A stretch of DNA of 64,000 nucleotides, taken from Variovorax sp. PBL-E5. GTDB lineage: Bacteria; Pseudomonadota; Gammaproteobacteria; Burkholderiales; Burkholderiaceae_C. The notes below the pieces were generated by a model. The model was not told where the DNA came from and searched no databases. It was given only the letters and a program-made list of their open reading frames with translations. Every line of letters starts with the position of its first letter. Position 1 is the stretch's first letter. The stretch is from the NCBI RefSeq assembly GCF_901827185.1, contig NZ_LR594671.1:2108001-2172000 (forward strand). Reading direction: 5' to 3'. Below are positions 10,922 to 20,931 of the stretch, piece after piece. Position numbers and translations under genes: made by a program.

Positions 10922-10974
10922 CGTCCCGATTGTGCCGCCCGTTCCGGCTCGGCCCGCGGCGGTCACGCGGTGTT

Positions 10975-12975
10975 TCAGCGCGGCCAGGCGAGCCGGCGGA
11001 ATTCGGCGCGCAGCGCGGACAGCGCCGCGGCCGGCGTCCTCGCGTAGCGCTGGGCCTCGAGCCGCAGCAGCCAGTCCTGCAGTGGCCGTGCGCTGTCGCC
11101 GAAGCGTTCGGCCACGCGGGCGGCCATCTGCCGCGGTGGCATCGCTTCCGGCACTTCGATGCCGGCGCGCCGCAGCCGCGCGCGTGCCTGCCCGAGCAGG
11201 CGCAGCCAGGGGTCGTGCTGGCTGCGTTCCCACAAGGTCCAGCCGGCGCCCGCGAGGCTGACCACGACCAGCAGCGCGAGCAGCACCGTCGCGAGATCCA
11301 TCAGGCTCGGCGTCTCGAAGCCGAGGTTCTTCAGCAGATCGAGCTGGCGGCTCTGCGTGTAGTTGAGCACCCATTGGTTCCAGCCATTGTTGACGGCGTC
11401 CCAGGCGGCGCGCAGGTTCTGCGCGAGCGTCGGGCTCATGGCGTCGATCGCGCCCGAGAACAGGCCCGGCGCGGGCGCGAGCCGGCGGAACTGGCCCACG
11501 CGATCCGGCGAGATCGCGCCGGTCGGATCGACGCGCACCCAGCCCGCGCCGTCCTCCCACACCTCCGCCCACGCGTGCGCATCGCTGTGCCGCAGCACCC
11601 AGTAACGGTCGACGCCGTTGATCTCTCCGCCCTGGTAGCCGGTGACGATGCGCGCCGGGATGTCGAGCGCGCGCATCAGCACCACGAAGGCCGATGCGAT
11701 GTGCTCGCAGAAGCCGGCCTTGCGATCGAACCAGAACTCGTCGGCCGTGTCGTCGCCGTAGACGCCGGGGTCGAGCGTGTAGCTGTAGCCGCCGGTGCGC
11801 AGACGCTGCAGCACGGCCTGCACGAAGGCGGAGGTCGTGGCGCCGGCGAGTGCGGGGTCGCTGCGCATCTGGGCGGCCAGCTGGGCCGTGCGCGGATTCG
11901 AGCCGGGCGGCAGCGCGAGGTAGGGCTGCAGCGCGGCCGTGCGGCGTGTCGGTCCGCTCAGGAACCGGGTGTAGCTCTCGGCGCTGTAGCGCACCAGATC
12001 GCCGATCGGACGATTGGCGAGCCATTGCAGGTCGCTGGTGCCGAACACGCGGTAGCCGGGCAGTTCGGGCTTGATCGGCGTGGCGTCCAGTGTCAGCAGC
12101 CAGGGCCGGTTGCTGGGCTCGAGCGTGACCTCGTAGCGCACGGGCTCGCCGTCCACGCGCAGGTTGAGCGGCATGAAGGCGTTCTCGAACAGCGGCGCGG
12201 CGGTCCATGTGCGGCCGTCGAAGTTCGACAGCACCGGCCCGCGGAAGTACAGGTTGCGCTGCGCCGGCACGGGCCCTTCGAACTTGATGCGTGCCGCGAT
12301 GCCGTCGTCGAGCGCGAGCTCGGCGATGGCGCCCACGCGCATCGAGTTGGACAGGCCGGAGCGGCCGGTCATGGTGTCGTTCGGCGTGCCCCAGAGCGGC
12401 GCCATGCGCGGGAACAGCATGAACAGCACCAGCATGATCGGCGCGCCGAGCAGCGCCATCCAGCCGGCGGTGCGCGCGGCCTGCGCGAGCGGCGGCTTGC
12501 CGACCGGCATGTGCGCATTGACGAGCGCGGTCAAGAGGCCCAGCAGCGCCAGCAGCATCGCAAAGGCGGTGGGCAGCGACTGCGAATAAAAGAAGTTGGT
12601 GAGCATCGTGAAGAAGCCCAGGAAGAAGATCACGAAGGCATCGCGCCGCGCCCGCAACTCGAGCGTCTTGAGCGCCAGCAGAATCACCACCAGGGTGACG
12701 CCGGCATCGCGGCCGAGCAGCGTGCGGTGGGTGGCGTAGGTGGCGATCAGGGTGATGGCCAGCAGGGCGGCACGCCACCATCTGCCGGGCAGCGGCCTGG
12801 CCTGCACGGCCAGGGTGCCGCGCCAGATCAGGACGACGACGGTGAGGCTGCTGCACCACCAGGGAAGGTTGGGTAGCTGGGGAAGCAGGAGCAGGGTGAT
12901 GACGGCAAGGAGGAAGAGGGTGTCTCTCGCGTCTCTGGACAGGGCCTGGAGCCGGGTCGCAAGCTTCATGAACAT
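10975..12975 (-). CDS. Membrane-anchored transglutaminase-like protein (DUF3488/TgpA family)
   Basis: A 666-residue protein with six or so N-terminal membrane helices (about 15-200, DUF3488), a large periplasmic part and a further helix near 550-575. The transglutaminase core shows the catalytic triad: Cys in AGFCEHIASAF, His in SDAHAWAEVW and Asp in VDPTG. TgpA of Pseudomonas aeruginosa, the best known relative, is essential and affects peptidoglycan. The start at 12975 is preferred because GGAGG lies 10 bp upstream; an ATG at 12969 would give an ATGA overlap with the DUF58 stop. It sits in the common MoxR-DUF58-TgpA operon. Confidence 0.92.
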   Translation of the reverse strand: MFMKLATRLQALSRDARDTLFLLAVITLLLLPQLPNLPWWCSSLTVVVLIWRGTLAVQARPLPGRWWRAALLAITLIATYATHRTLLGRDAGVTLVVILLALKTLELRARRDAFVIFFLGFFTMLTNFFYSQSLPTAFAMLLALLGLLTALVNAHMPVGKPPLAQAARTAGWMALLGAPIMLVLFMLFPRMAPLWGTPNDTMTGRSGLSNSMRVGAIAELALDDGIAARIKFEGPVPAQRNLYFRGPVLSNFDGRTWTAAPLFENAFMPLNLRVDGEPVRYEVTLEPSNRPWLLTLDATPIKPELPGYRVFGTSDLQWLANRPIGDLVRYSAESYTRFLSGPTRRTAALQPYLALPPGSNPRTAQLAAQMRSDPALAGATTSAFVQAVLQRLRTGGYSYTLDPGVYGDDTADEFWFDRKAGFCEHIASAFVVLMRALDIPARIVTGYQGGEINGVDRYWVLRHSDAHAWAEVWEDGAGWVRVDPTGAISPDRVGQFRRLAPAPGLFSGAIDAMSPTLAQNLRAAWDAVNNGWNQWVLNYTQSRQLDLLKNLGFETPSLMDLATVLLALLVVVSLAGAGWTLWERSQHDPWLRLLGQARARLRRAGIEVPEAMPPRQMAARVAERFGDSARPLQDWLLRLEAQRYARTPAAALSALRAEFRRLAWPR

Positions 12976-13940
12976 AGCGCCAGCACCTCCAGGCACTTTC
13001 TCTTGTGCCCTTCCCCTTGCGACGGGGCCACGCTGCGGCTTCCGATCCGCACGCCATACGTCACGCCGAGCCGATCCGCCATCAACACCCACGCACAGAC
13101 TCTCGACAGCCGCGCCTCGAAATCAGGCAATCCCGCGAGCTGCGCGTCCAGCCAGAGCTCCTGCTGGCGCGTCTGCTGCGTGTCCCTGCTCACGAGTTCC
13201 TCGGACCCCACCGCCTGCGCCCGGGCGGCTCGCTTCCAGACCACGAGCTTGAGCGGATCGCCGCGCCGATAGGCCCGCACGCCGTCGTACTCGCCCGCCA
13301 CGTGGGCCTGCATCGGCGCCGAAGCCGGCTCCCCATCCAGCGGTTTGCCGGGCGGCAGCGGCGGCGGATTCGATTCGGGCGCGGGGTACACCAGCACCCG
13401 CGATGCCGGCCGCCACACAGTCCACACGCGGAAGGTGCCGAGCGGAAAGCGGGTCTCGGCCGTCAGCGTCGGCACCGGATGAAGACCACGCCGCTCGGGC
13501 TTGAATGCCACTTCCACGGTGGTGCTCCCTTGCGCCGGCACATCGCTCCACGACCATTGCCCGCTGTGCCGCACCGCCATGCCGATGCCGTAGCGCGTGC
13601 TGCGCCGCGCGTTGTGCAGCACCACGCGAAGCACCGCCGCAGTGCCCGCGTACTGTGCCTCCGGCGCGGCCAGGTGCAGTGCCAGGCCGCGCAGCGTGCC
13701 GTGGCATACGTGCATGCCGACGGCCACGCTGCCGGCCAGGAGGAAGGTCAGCAGGTAGCCGAGATTGAGCTGGTAGTTGATCGACGCGATCAGCAGCAGC
13801 AGCAGCGTCGCCGCCAGCATCCATCCGGCGGGCGTCGGCACGATGTAGACGTTGCGCTGCGTGAGTTCCAGCGTGTCCGAAGGCGGGCGGCGCGACAGGA
13901 ACCAGCGGTCGATGCGCGAGCGAAGCGCCGCCGCGATCAT
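12966..13940 (-). CDS. DUF58 domain membrane protein
   Basis: A 324-residue protein with two close membrane helices at about residues 36-75, then a beta-rich region and the DUF58 signature near residue 230: EYDGVRAYRRGDPLKLVVWK. The C-terminal part resembles a von Willebrand A fold, as usual for partners of MoxR ATPases. The start at 13940 (MIAAALRSR) leaves a 13-bp gap from the moxR stop; the frame is open further upstream but there it overlaps moxR. Its stop overlaps the start region of the transglutaminase gene. The molecular role of DUF58 is unknown; by context it works with the MoxR ATPase and the transglutaminase. Confidence 0.9.
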   Translation of the reverse strand: MIAAALRSRIDRWFLSRRPPSDTLELTQRNVYIVPTPAGWMLAATLLLLLIASINYQLNLGYLLTFLLAGSVAVGMHVCHGTLRGLALHLAAPEAQYAGTAAVLRVVLHNARRSTRYGIGMAVRHSGQWSWSDVPAQGSTTVEVAFKPERRGLHPVPTLTAETRFPLGTFRVWTVWRPASRVLVYPAPESNPPPLPPGKPLDGEPASAPMQAHVAGEYDGVRAYRRGDPLKLVVWKRAARAQAVGSEELVSRDTQQTRQQELWLDAQLAGLPDFEARLSRVCAWVLMADRLGVTYGVRIGSRSVAPSQGEGHKRKCLEVLALCS

Positions 13941-13953
13941 GGCCGACCGTGGC

Positions 13954-14886
<933 letters not shown>

Positions 14887-14947
14887 ATGCAAACAATACC
14901 GTAAGCCCGCAGCCGCGTCCGGCGTGGGGCCACGGCGTGATCGATCC

Positions 14948-15901
14948 ATGGGCAAAACCGGCTATTTCACACACCGCGACTGCTGGAAACACGACATGGG
15001 CGCGGGCCATCCGGAGTGCCCTGCGCGCCTCGATGCGATCGAGGACCGGCTGCTCGTCACCGGCGTCGGCGATGCGCTCGAACGCGGCGAGGTGCCGATC
15101 GCCACGCTGCCGCAGATCACCCGCGCCCACAGTGTCGAACACATGGAGCACCTCGAGGCGCTGAGCCAGCGCCTGATCGAGGACGCGCCGGCCGGTGGTC
15201 CCGACCACGCGCAACTCGATCCCGACACCACGCTCACCCGCTTCACCGTGCTGGCGGCGCGCCGCGCGGCGGGTGCCGGGATCGCGGCGACCGATGCGGT
15301 GATCGCCGGCGAACTCGCCAATGCGTTCTGCGCCGTGCGCCCGCCGGGGCATCACGCATGCCGCGACAAGGCGATGGGCTTCTGCTTCTTCAACAACATT
15401 GCCATCGCGGCGCGCCATGCGATCGAGGTGCACGGGCTGGAGCGCGTCGCGATCGTCGACTTCGACGTGCACCACGGCAACGGCACCGAGGACATCCTTC
15501 GCAACGATCCGAAGGTGCTGATGGTGGGCTTCTTCCAGCATCCCTTCTATCCGTACAGCGGCACCGACCATCCGGCGCCGAACATGCTCAACCTGCCGGT
15601 GCCGGCCTACACCCGCGGCATGGACGTGCGCGAACTCATCGAAGCCTGCTGGATGCCGCGGCTCGAAGCCTTCAGTCCGCAGATGATCTTCGTCAGCGCC
15701 GGCTTCGACGCCCACCGCGACGACGACCTCGGCCAGCTGCGCCTCAACGAGAGCGACTTCGCCTGGATCACCGAGCGCATCGTCGAGGTGGCAAAGCGGC
15801 ATTCGCAGGGCCGCATCGTCTCGATGCTGGAAGGCGGCTACCACCTCGATGCGCTGGCGGCGAGCGTCGAAGCGCATCTGCGGGTGCTGGCCGATCTCTA
15901 G
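14948..15901 (+). CDS. Histone deacetylase-family amidohydrolase (AcuC/APAH-like)
   Basis: A 317-residue Zn-dependent deacetylase of the arginase/deacetylase fold. Visible active-site motifs are RPPGHHA, DFDVHHGNGTEDI (Asp and His zinc ligands), SAGFDAHRDDDLG (second Asp ligand) and the LEGGYHLDAL loop with the catalytic-site region. Bacterial members remove acetyl groups from polyamines, acetoin-related proteins or other small amides; the substrate here cannot be told. The start at 14948 (MGKTGYFTH) fits the usual N-terminus. The MscS gene follows after 7 bp, so the two probably form one transcript. Confidence 0.93.
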   Translation: MGKTGYFTHRDCWKHDMGAGHPECPARLDAIEDRLLVTGVGDALERGEVPIATLPQITRAHSVEHMEHLEALSQRLIEDAPAGGPDHAQLDPDTTLTRFTVLAARRAAGAGIAATDAVIAGELANAFCAVRPPGHHACRDKAMGFCFFNNIAIAARHAIEVHGLERVAIVDFDVHHGNGTEDILRNDPKVLMVGFFQHPFYPYSGTDHPAPNMLNLPVPAYTRGMDVRELIEACWMPRLEAFSPQMIFVSAGFDAHRDDDLGQLRLNESDFAWITERIVEVAKRHSQGRIVSMLEGGYHLDALAASVEAHLRVLADL

Positions 15902-15908
15902 TACTGCA

Positions 15909-17189
15909 ATGAACCTCGACGACTTCATCCGCCGTCTTCAGGAGATCCACGCGCAGAACGTGTGGATCGAACTCGCCGCACTGGTGGCCTGCGTGGGCAT
16001 CGCCTGGGCCGTGTGCCGCTGGTTCGGCCGCGACCAGCCCAAGGACTCGATCTGGTTCGGCGAGCGCACTTTCGACGGCCTGCTGTTCCCCTTGCTCGCG
16101 CTGTTCCTGACCGACATGGCGCGGCGCTTCCTGTTCGATGTCCAGCCGGGGCTGGTGCTGCGCATCGCGGTCTCGGTGTTCCTGTCGCTCGCGGCCATCC
16201 GCCTGTTCGCGCGTGTGCTGCGGGCCGTGTTCCCGTCTTCGGGGATGGTGCGGCTGATCGAGCGCACCGTCTCGTGGCTGGCATGGATCGCCGCCGTGCT
16301 GTGGATCGTCGGCCTGCTGCCGGCGGTGCTGGCCGAGCTGGAGGACATCACGCTGGCCTTCGGCAAGACCCACGTGAGCCTGCGCACGATCCTCGAAGGC
16401 ACGCTGTCGGCCGGCGTGGTGCTGGTGATCTCGCTCTGGATCGCCACCACCATCGAGAAGCGCATCCTGAGCACCGCGGTGACCGACCTGTCGATGCGCA
16501 AGGTGGCGTCGAATGCGCTCAGGGCGATCCTGCTGCTGATCGGCCTGTTGTTCGCGCTGTCGGCCGTGGGCGTCGACCTCACGGCGCTGTCGGTGCTGGG
16601 CGGCGCGCTCGGCGTCGGGCTGGGCTTCGGGCTGCAGAAGCTGGCGGCCAACTACGTGAGCGGCTTCGTGATCCTGCTCGAGCGCGCGATTCGCATCGGC
16701 GACAACGTCAAGGTCGACGGCTTCGAGGGCCGCGTCACCGACATCAAGACCCGCTACACGCTGGTGCGCGCGGGCAACGGGCGCGAGTCGATCGTGCCCA
16801 ACGAATCGCTGATCACCAGCCGGGTCGAGAACCTGTCGCTGGCCGACCTCAAGTTCAACATCACGACCAGCATCGTGGTCGGCTACAAGAGCGATGTGGC
16901 GCAGGTGCAGAGCATCCTGTGCGCGGCGGCCACCGCGCAGCCGCGCGTGCTGGGCGATCCGGTGCCGGTGGCTTTCCTGACCCAGTTCGCGCCCGACGGA
17001 CTCGAGTTCACGCTCAACTTCTGGGTCGCTGACCCGGCCAAGGGCCGCGACAACGTGCGCTCGGCCATCAACATCGCGATCCTCGAAGGCCTGCGCGCGG
17101 CGAAGATCGACATTCCCTCTCCGCAGCGCGTGCTGCGCATCGAGTCCTTGGCCGGCGGCGATGCGTCCGCTTTGCCTGCTCCTCTATAA
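15909..17189 (+). CDS. MscS-family mechanosensitive ion channel
   Basis: A 426-residue inner-membrane channel that opens under membrane tension and releases solutes on osmotic downshock. About five membrane helices occupy residues 15-250. The pore-lining TM3 is seen as LGGALGVGLGFGLQKLAANY, followed by the beta domain (RIGDNVKVDGFEGRVTDIK) and the C-terminal portal domain. It is longer than E. coli MscS (286 residues) by extra N-terminal helices, as in the YnaI/YbdG-like group. The start at 15909 follows the deacetylase stop by 7 bp. Confidence 0.94.
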   Translation: MNLDDFIRRLQEIHAQNVWIELAALVACVGIAWAVCRWFGRDQPKDSIWFGERTFDGLLFPLLALFLTDMARRFLFDVQPGLVLRIAVSVFLSLAAIRLFARVLRAVFPSSGMVRLIERTVSWLAWIAAVLWIVGLLPAVLAELEDITLAFGKTHVSLRTILEGTLSAGVVLVISLWIATTIEKRILSTAVTDLSMRKVASNALRAILLLIGLLFALSAVGVDLTALSVLGGALGVGLGFGLQKLAANYVSGFVILLERAIRIGDNVKVDGFEGRVTDIKTRYTLVRAGNGRESIVPNESLITSRVENLSLADLKFNITTSIVVGYKSDVAQVQSILCAAATAQPRVLGDPVPVAFLTQFAPDGLEFTLNFWVADPAKGRDNVRSAINIAILEGLRAAKIDIPSPQRVLRIESLAGGDASALPAPL

Positions 17190-17327
17190 TCGTCAAAAAA
17201 GCACGACCGTTCTTTTCCTTTGCACGCGACCCCGGTGATGGAATGAGGCAAGCCCGCGCAGAGGGTGGCGCCTAAAATCCTCGGTTGCTTTGCATACCCC
17301 GGTTATCAATTCAATGGAGTCAAGCCA

Positions 17328-18077
17328 ATGAAGGTCCTGGTCCCCGTCAAGCGGGTCGTCGATTACAACGTCAAGGTGCGCGTCAAGAGCGACGGCACCG
17401 GCGTGGACATCGCCAACGTCAAGATGAGCATGAACCCCTTCGACGAGATCGCCGTCGAAGAAGCCGTGCGTTTGAAAGAGAAAGGCGTCGTCACCGAAGT
17501 CATCGCCGTCTCGTGCGGCGATGCCAAGTGCCAGGAAACCCTGCGCACCGCCATGGCCATCGGCGCCGACCGCGGCATCCTGGTCGAGACCAGCGAGGAA
17601 CTGCAGCCCCTGGCCGTCGCCAAGCTCCTGAAGGCCCTGGTCGACAAAGAGCAGCCCGGCCTCATCATCCTCGGAAAGCAGGCCATCGACGACGACGCCA
17701 ACCAGACCGGCCAGATGCTCGCCGCGCTGGCCGACCTGCCGCAGGCCACCTTCGCCAGCAAGGTCGAAGTCAACGGCGACAAAGTCAACGTCACCCGCGA
17801 AGTCGACGGTGGCCTGGAGACCCTGCAGCTGAGCTTGCCCGCCGTCATCACCACCGACCTGCGCCTCAATGAGCCGCGCTACGTGACCCTGCCCAACATC
17901 ATGAAGGCCAAGAAGAAGACGCTCGATGTCTTCAAGCCCGAGGACCTCGGTGTCGACGCCAAGCCACGCCTGAAGACCCTCAAGGTCGCGGAGCCCCCCA
18001 AGCGCGGCGCCGGCATCAAGGTGCCCGACGTTGCCACGCTGGTCGACAAGCTCAAGAACGAAGCCAAGGTGATCTGA
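17328..18077 (+). CDS. etfB: Electron transfer flavoprotein beta subunit
   Basis: Small subunit of the ETF heterodimer, which takes electrons from acyl-CoA dehydrogenases and hands them to ETF-ubiquinone oxidoreductase. It has 249 residues, the standard length. The opening [19 protein letters not shown], the ETF beta signature region ([31 protein letters not shown]) and the AMP-binding loop are present. The start at 17328 is preceded by TGGAGT. The gene lies 2 bp upstream of etfA. A TATAAT at 17185-17190, overlapping the mscS stop, could be the -10 box, though no good -35 is seen. Confidence 0.97.
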   Translation: MKVLVPVKRVVDYNVKVRVKSDGTGVDIANVKMSMNPFDEIAVEEAVRLKEKGVVTEVIAVSCGDAKCQETLRTAMAIGADRGILVETSEELQPLAVAKLLKALVDKEQPGLIILGKQAIDDDANQTGQMLAALADLPQATFASKVEVNGDKVNVTREVDGGLETLQLSLPAVITTDLRLNEPRYVTLPNIMKAKKKTLDVFKPEDLGVDAKPRLKTLKVAEPPKRGAGIKVPDVATLVDKLKNEAKVI

Positions 18078-18079
18078 AC

Positions 18080-19015
18080 ATGACCGTCCTCGTAATCGCA
18101 GAACACGACCACGCCACCCTCAAGCCGGCGACCCTCAACACCGTGACGGCCGCCATCGCCTGCGCCAGTGGCGAGGTCCATGTGCTGATCGCCGGCGCCA
18201 ACGCCGCCGAAGCCGCCAAGGCCGCTGCGCAAGTCGCCGGCGTCGCCAAGGTCATCGTGGCCGACAGCGCCAGCCTGAAAGACAACCTTGCCGAGAACGT
18301 CGCCGCGCAGGTCTTGGCCATCGCCCAGAACTACAGCCACATCCTGTTCCCGGCCACCGCCAACGGCAAGAACGTCGCCCCGCGCGTGGCCGCCAAGCTC
18401 GATGTCGCGCAGATCAGCGACATCACCAAGGTCGACAGTCCCGACACCTTCGAGCGCCCCATCTATGCGGGCAATGCCATCGCCACTGTGCAAAGCGCCG
18501 ATGCGATCAAGGTCCTCACCGTGCGCACCACCGGCTTCGATCCTGCGCCCGCCACCGGCGGCAGCGCGAGCGTCGAGAACGCCGAAGGCGTGGCCGACTC
18601 GGGCAAGAGCAGCTTTGTCGGCAGCGAGATCGCCAAGAACGACCGGCCCGAACTCACCTCGGCCAAGATCATCGTCAGTGGCGGCAGGGCCCTGGGCAGC
18701 GCCGAGAAGTTCCAGGAAGTGATGACGCCGCTGGCCGACAAGCTCAACGCCGGATTGGGCGCCAGCCGTGCGGCCGTCGATGCGGGCTACGCACCGAACG
18801 ACTGGCAAGTGGGCCAGACGGGCAAGATCGTCGCACCGCAGCTGTACATCGCCGCGGGCATCTCGGGGGCGATCCAGCATCTGGCGGGGATGAAGGACTC
18901 CAAGGTGATCGTGGCCATCAACAAGGACGAGGAGGCACCGATCTTCAGCGTCGCCGACTACGGGCTGGTGGCGGACCTGTTCACGGCGGTGCCGGAACTG
19001 GTCAAGGCGCTGTAA
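18080..19015 (+). CDS. etfA: Electron transfer flavoprotein alpha subunit
   Basis: FAD-binding large subunit of ETF, 311 residues, the expected length. The N-terminal AANH-like domain ([19 protein letters not shown]) is followed by the FAD domain with [38 protein letters not shown] and the C-terminal [20 protein letters not shown] motif. It is translationally linked to etfB (2-bp gap). A strong hairpin-plus-T terminator follows at 19040-19063, so most transcripts probably end before the acyl-CoA dehydrogenase gene. Confidence 0.97.
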   Translation: MTVLVIAEHDHATLKPATLNTVTAAIACASGEVHVLIAGANAAEAAKAAAQVAGVAKVIVADSASLKDNLAENVAAQVLAIAQNYSHILFPATANGKNVAPRVAAKLDVAQISDITKVDSPDTFERPIYAGNAIATVQSADAIKVLTVRTTGFDPAPATGGSASVENAEGVADSGKSSFVGSEIAKNDRPELTSAKIIVSGGRALGSAEKFQEVMTPLADKLNAGLGASRAAVDAGYAPNDWQVGQTGKIVAPQLYIAAGISGAIQHLAGMKDSKVIVAINKDEEAPIFSVADYGLVADLFTAVPELVKAL

Positions 19016-19039
19016 GAGGCCTTCGTCGAATCCAAGAGA

Positions 19040-19063
19040 GGGCATCGTTCGCGATGCCCTTTT
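19040..19063 (+). terminator. Intrinsic terminator after etfBA
   Basis: A perfect 8-bp stem (GGGCATCG at 19040-19047 with CGATGCCC at 19052-19059) closes a TTCG tetraloop and is followed by TTTT. It begins 24 bp after the etfA stop and ends 26 bp before the next gene's start, so it can set the etfBA to dehydrogenase ratio. Confidence 0.75.
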
Positions 19064-19089
19064 CGTATCTGCCGAACCAGGAGACCCGC

Positions 19090-20880
19090 ATGAGCTACAC
19101 CGCCCCGATCAAGGACATGCTGTTCGACATCGAACACCTCGCGAACATCGCGCAGATCGCGCAGATCCCCGGCTTCGAGGACGCCGGCCTCGAAACCGCG
19201 CAAGCGGTGCTCGAGGAATGCGCGCGCTTCAACCAGGACGTGGTCGCGCCGCTGAACGTGGCGGGCGACCGGGATCCATCCTCGTTCAAGGACGGCAAGG
19301 TCACCACCACGCCGGGCTTCAAGGAGGCCTTCAAACAGTACGTCGAGGGCGGTTGGCAGGGCCTGCAGCATCCGGCCGACTTCGGCGGCCAGGGCCTGCC
19401 CAAGACCATCGGCGCGGCTTGCGGCGAGATGCTCAACTCGGCCAACATGAGCTTCGCGCTGTGTCCGCTCTTGACCGACGGCGCGACCGAGGCGCTGCTC
19501 ACCGCCGGCTCCGATGAACTCAAGGCCACCTACCTCGAGAAGCTCGTGAGCGGCCAGTGGACCGGCACCATGAACCTGACCGAGCCGCAGGCCGGCAGCG
19601 ACCTGGGCCTGGTGCGCAGCCGCGCCGAGCCGCAACCCGACGGCAGCTACAAGGTCTTCGGCACCAAGATCTTCATCACCTACGGCGAGCACGACATGGC
19701 CGAGAACATCGTGCACCTCGTGCTCGCGCGCGTCACCGGCGCGCCCGAGGGCGTGAAGGGCATCAGCCTGTTCGTGGTGCCGAAGTTCCTCGTGAACAAG
19801 GATGGCTCGCTCGGCGATCGCAACGACGTGCATTGCGTGAGCATCGAGCACAAGCTGGGCATCAAGGCCTCGCCCACCGCGGTCCTGCAATATGGCGACC
19901 ACGGCGGCGCCGTGGGTTACCTCGTCGGCCAGGAGAACCGTGGCCTCGAGTACATGTTCATCATGATGAACTCGGCCCGCTACGCGGTGGGCATGCAGGG
20001 CATCGCGATCGCCGAGCGGGCCTACCAGCACGCGGTGGCCTATGCGAAGGACCGGGTGCAAAGCCGGCCGGTCGACGGCTCCCTGAATGCCAGCGCGCCG
20101 ATCATCCACCAGCCCGACGTGAAGCGCATGCTGATGACCATGCGTGCCTACGCCGAAGGCTGCCGTGCGATGGCGAGCGTCGCTGCAGCGGCGTACGACG
20201 CCACGCACCACCATCCCGATGCCGACACGCGCCGGCAGAACCAGGCCTTCTACGAATTCATGGTGCCGCTGGTGAAGGGCTACAGCACCGAGATGAGCCT
20301 CGAAGTGGCATCGCTCGGCGTGCAGGTGCATGGCGGCATGGGCTTCATCGAGGAGACCGGTGCGGCGCAGTACCTGCGCGATGCCAAGATCCTGACGATC
20401 TACGAAGGCACGACGGCGATCCAGGCCAACGACCTCGTGGGCCGCAAGACCGCGCGCGACGGCGGCCAGACCGCGAAGGCGATCGCCGCGCAGATCGAGC
20501 AGACCGAGGCCGAACTCGCCAAGCGCGACAGCGCCCAGGCGCGCGCCGTGGGCCGGCGCCTGAAGGCGGCGCGCGAAGCCTTCGTAGACGTGGTGGGCTT
20601 CGTGGCTGGCCAGACCAAGGCCTCGCCCAATGCGGTGTTCGCGGGCAGCGTGCCCTACCTGATGCTGGCCGGCAACCTGGTGGCCGGCTGGCAACTCGCG
20701 CGCTCGCTGCTGGTGGCCGAGGATCTTGCCAAGGCCGGCACCGACGTGCCCTTCATGAACGCCAAGGTCGCGACCGCGCATTTCTATGCCGAGCACATCC
20801 TCAACAAGGCGCCGGGCCTGCGCGACAGCATCGTCGACGGCGCCGCGAGCGTGACGGCGCTGGCGATCGACGCCTTCTGA
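19090..20880 (+). CDS. Acyl-CoA dehydrogenase (large, with C-terminal extension)
   Basis: FAD enzyme that introduces the alpha-beta double bond into acyl-CoA and reduces ETF, encoded just upstream. It has 596 residues, longer than the classical 380-400, as in the proteobacterial group with an N-terminal DUF-type cap and a C-terminal helical extension. Visible motifs are MNLTEPQAGSDLGLVRSRA, the FAD contact FGTKIFITYGEHDMAENI, VQVHGGMGFIEETGAAQYLRD and the catalytic-base region IYEGTTAIQANDL. The start at 19090 has AGGAGA upstream. Chain-length preference cannot be judged. Confidence 0.95.
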   Translation: MSYTAPIKDMLFDIEHLANIAQIAQIPGFEDAGLETAQAVLEECARFNQDVVAPLNVAGDRDPSSFKDGKVTTTPGFKEAFKQYVEGGWQGLQHPADFGGQGLPKTIGAACGEMLNSANMSFALCPLLTDGATEALLTAGSDELKATYLEKLVSGQWTGTMNLTEPQAGSDLGLVRSRAEPQPDGSYKVFGTKIFITYGEHDMAENIVHLVLARVTGAPEGVKGISLFVVPKFLVNKDGSLGDRNDVHCVSIEHKLGIKASPTAVLQYGDHGGAVGYLVGQENRGLEYMFIMMNSARYAVGMQGIAIAERAYQHAVAYAKDRVQSRPVDGSLNASAPIIHQPDVKRMLMTMRAYAEGCRAMASVAAAAYDATHHHPDADTRRQNQAFYEFMVPLVKGYSTEMSLEVASLGVQVHGGMGFIEETGAAQYLRDAKILTIYEGTTAIQANDLVGRKTARDGGQTAKAIAAQIEQTEAELAKRDSAQARAVGRRLKAAREAFVDVVGFVAGQTKASPNAVFAGSVPYLMLAGNLVAGWQLARSLLVAEDLAKAGTDVPFMNAKVATAHFYAEHILNKAPGLRDSIVDGAASVTALAIDAF

Positions 20881-20931
20881 CACGCGCGCCGGGCCTTCGC
20901 TTTTCACAATCTTCCGAGAGACGACCGAATC

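Noticed and set aside
10741..12876. Long + strand open frame (711 codons) over the transglutaminase gene
   Set aside because: Arg- and Gln-rich translation with no motif; it is the antisense shadow of a clear transglutaminase-like gene in GC-rich DNA. Similar shadows at 2693-5071, 18958-21936 and 21851-24418 were dropped for the same reason.
17185..17190. TATAAT as the -10 box of the etfBA promoter
   Set aside because: It overlaps the mscS stop and has no convincing -35 element at 16-18 bp, so it is mentioned with etfB but not listed.
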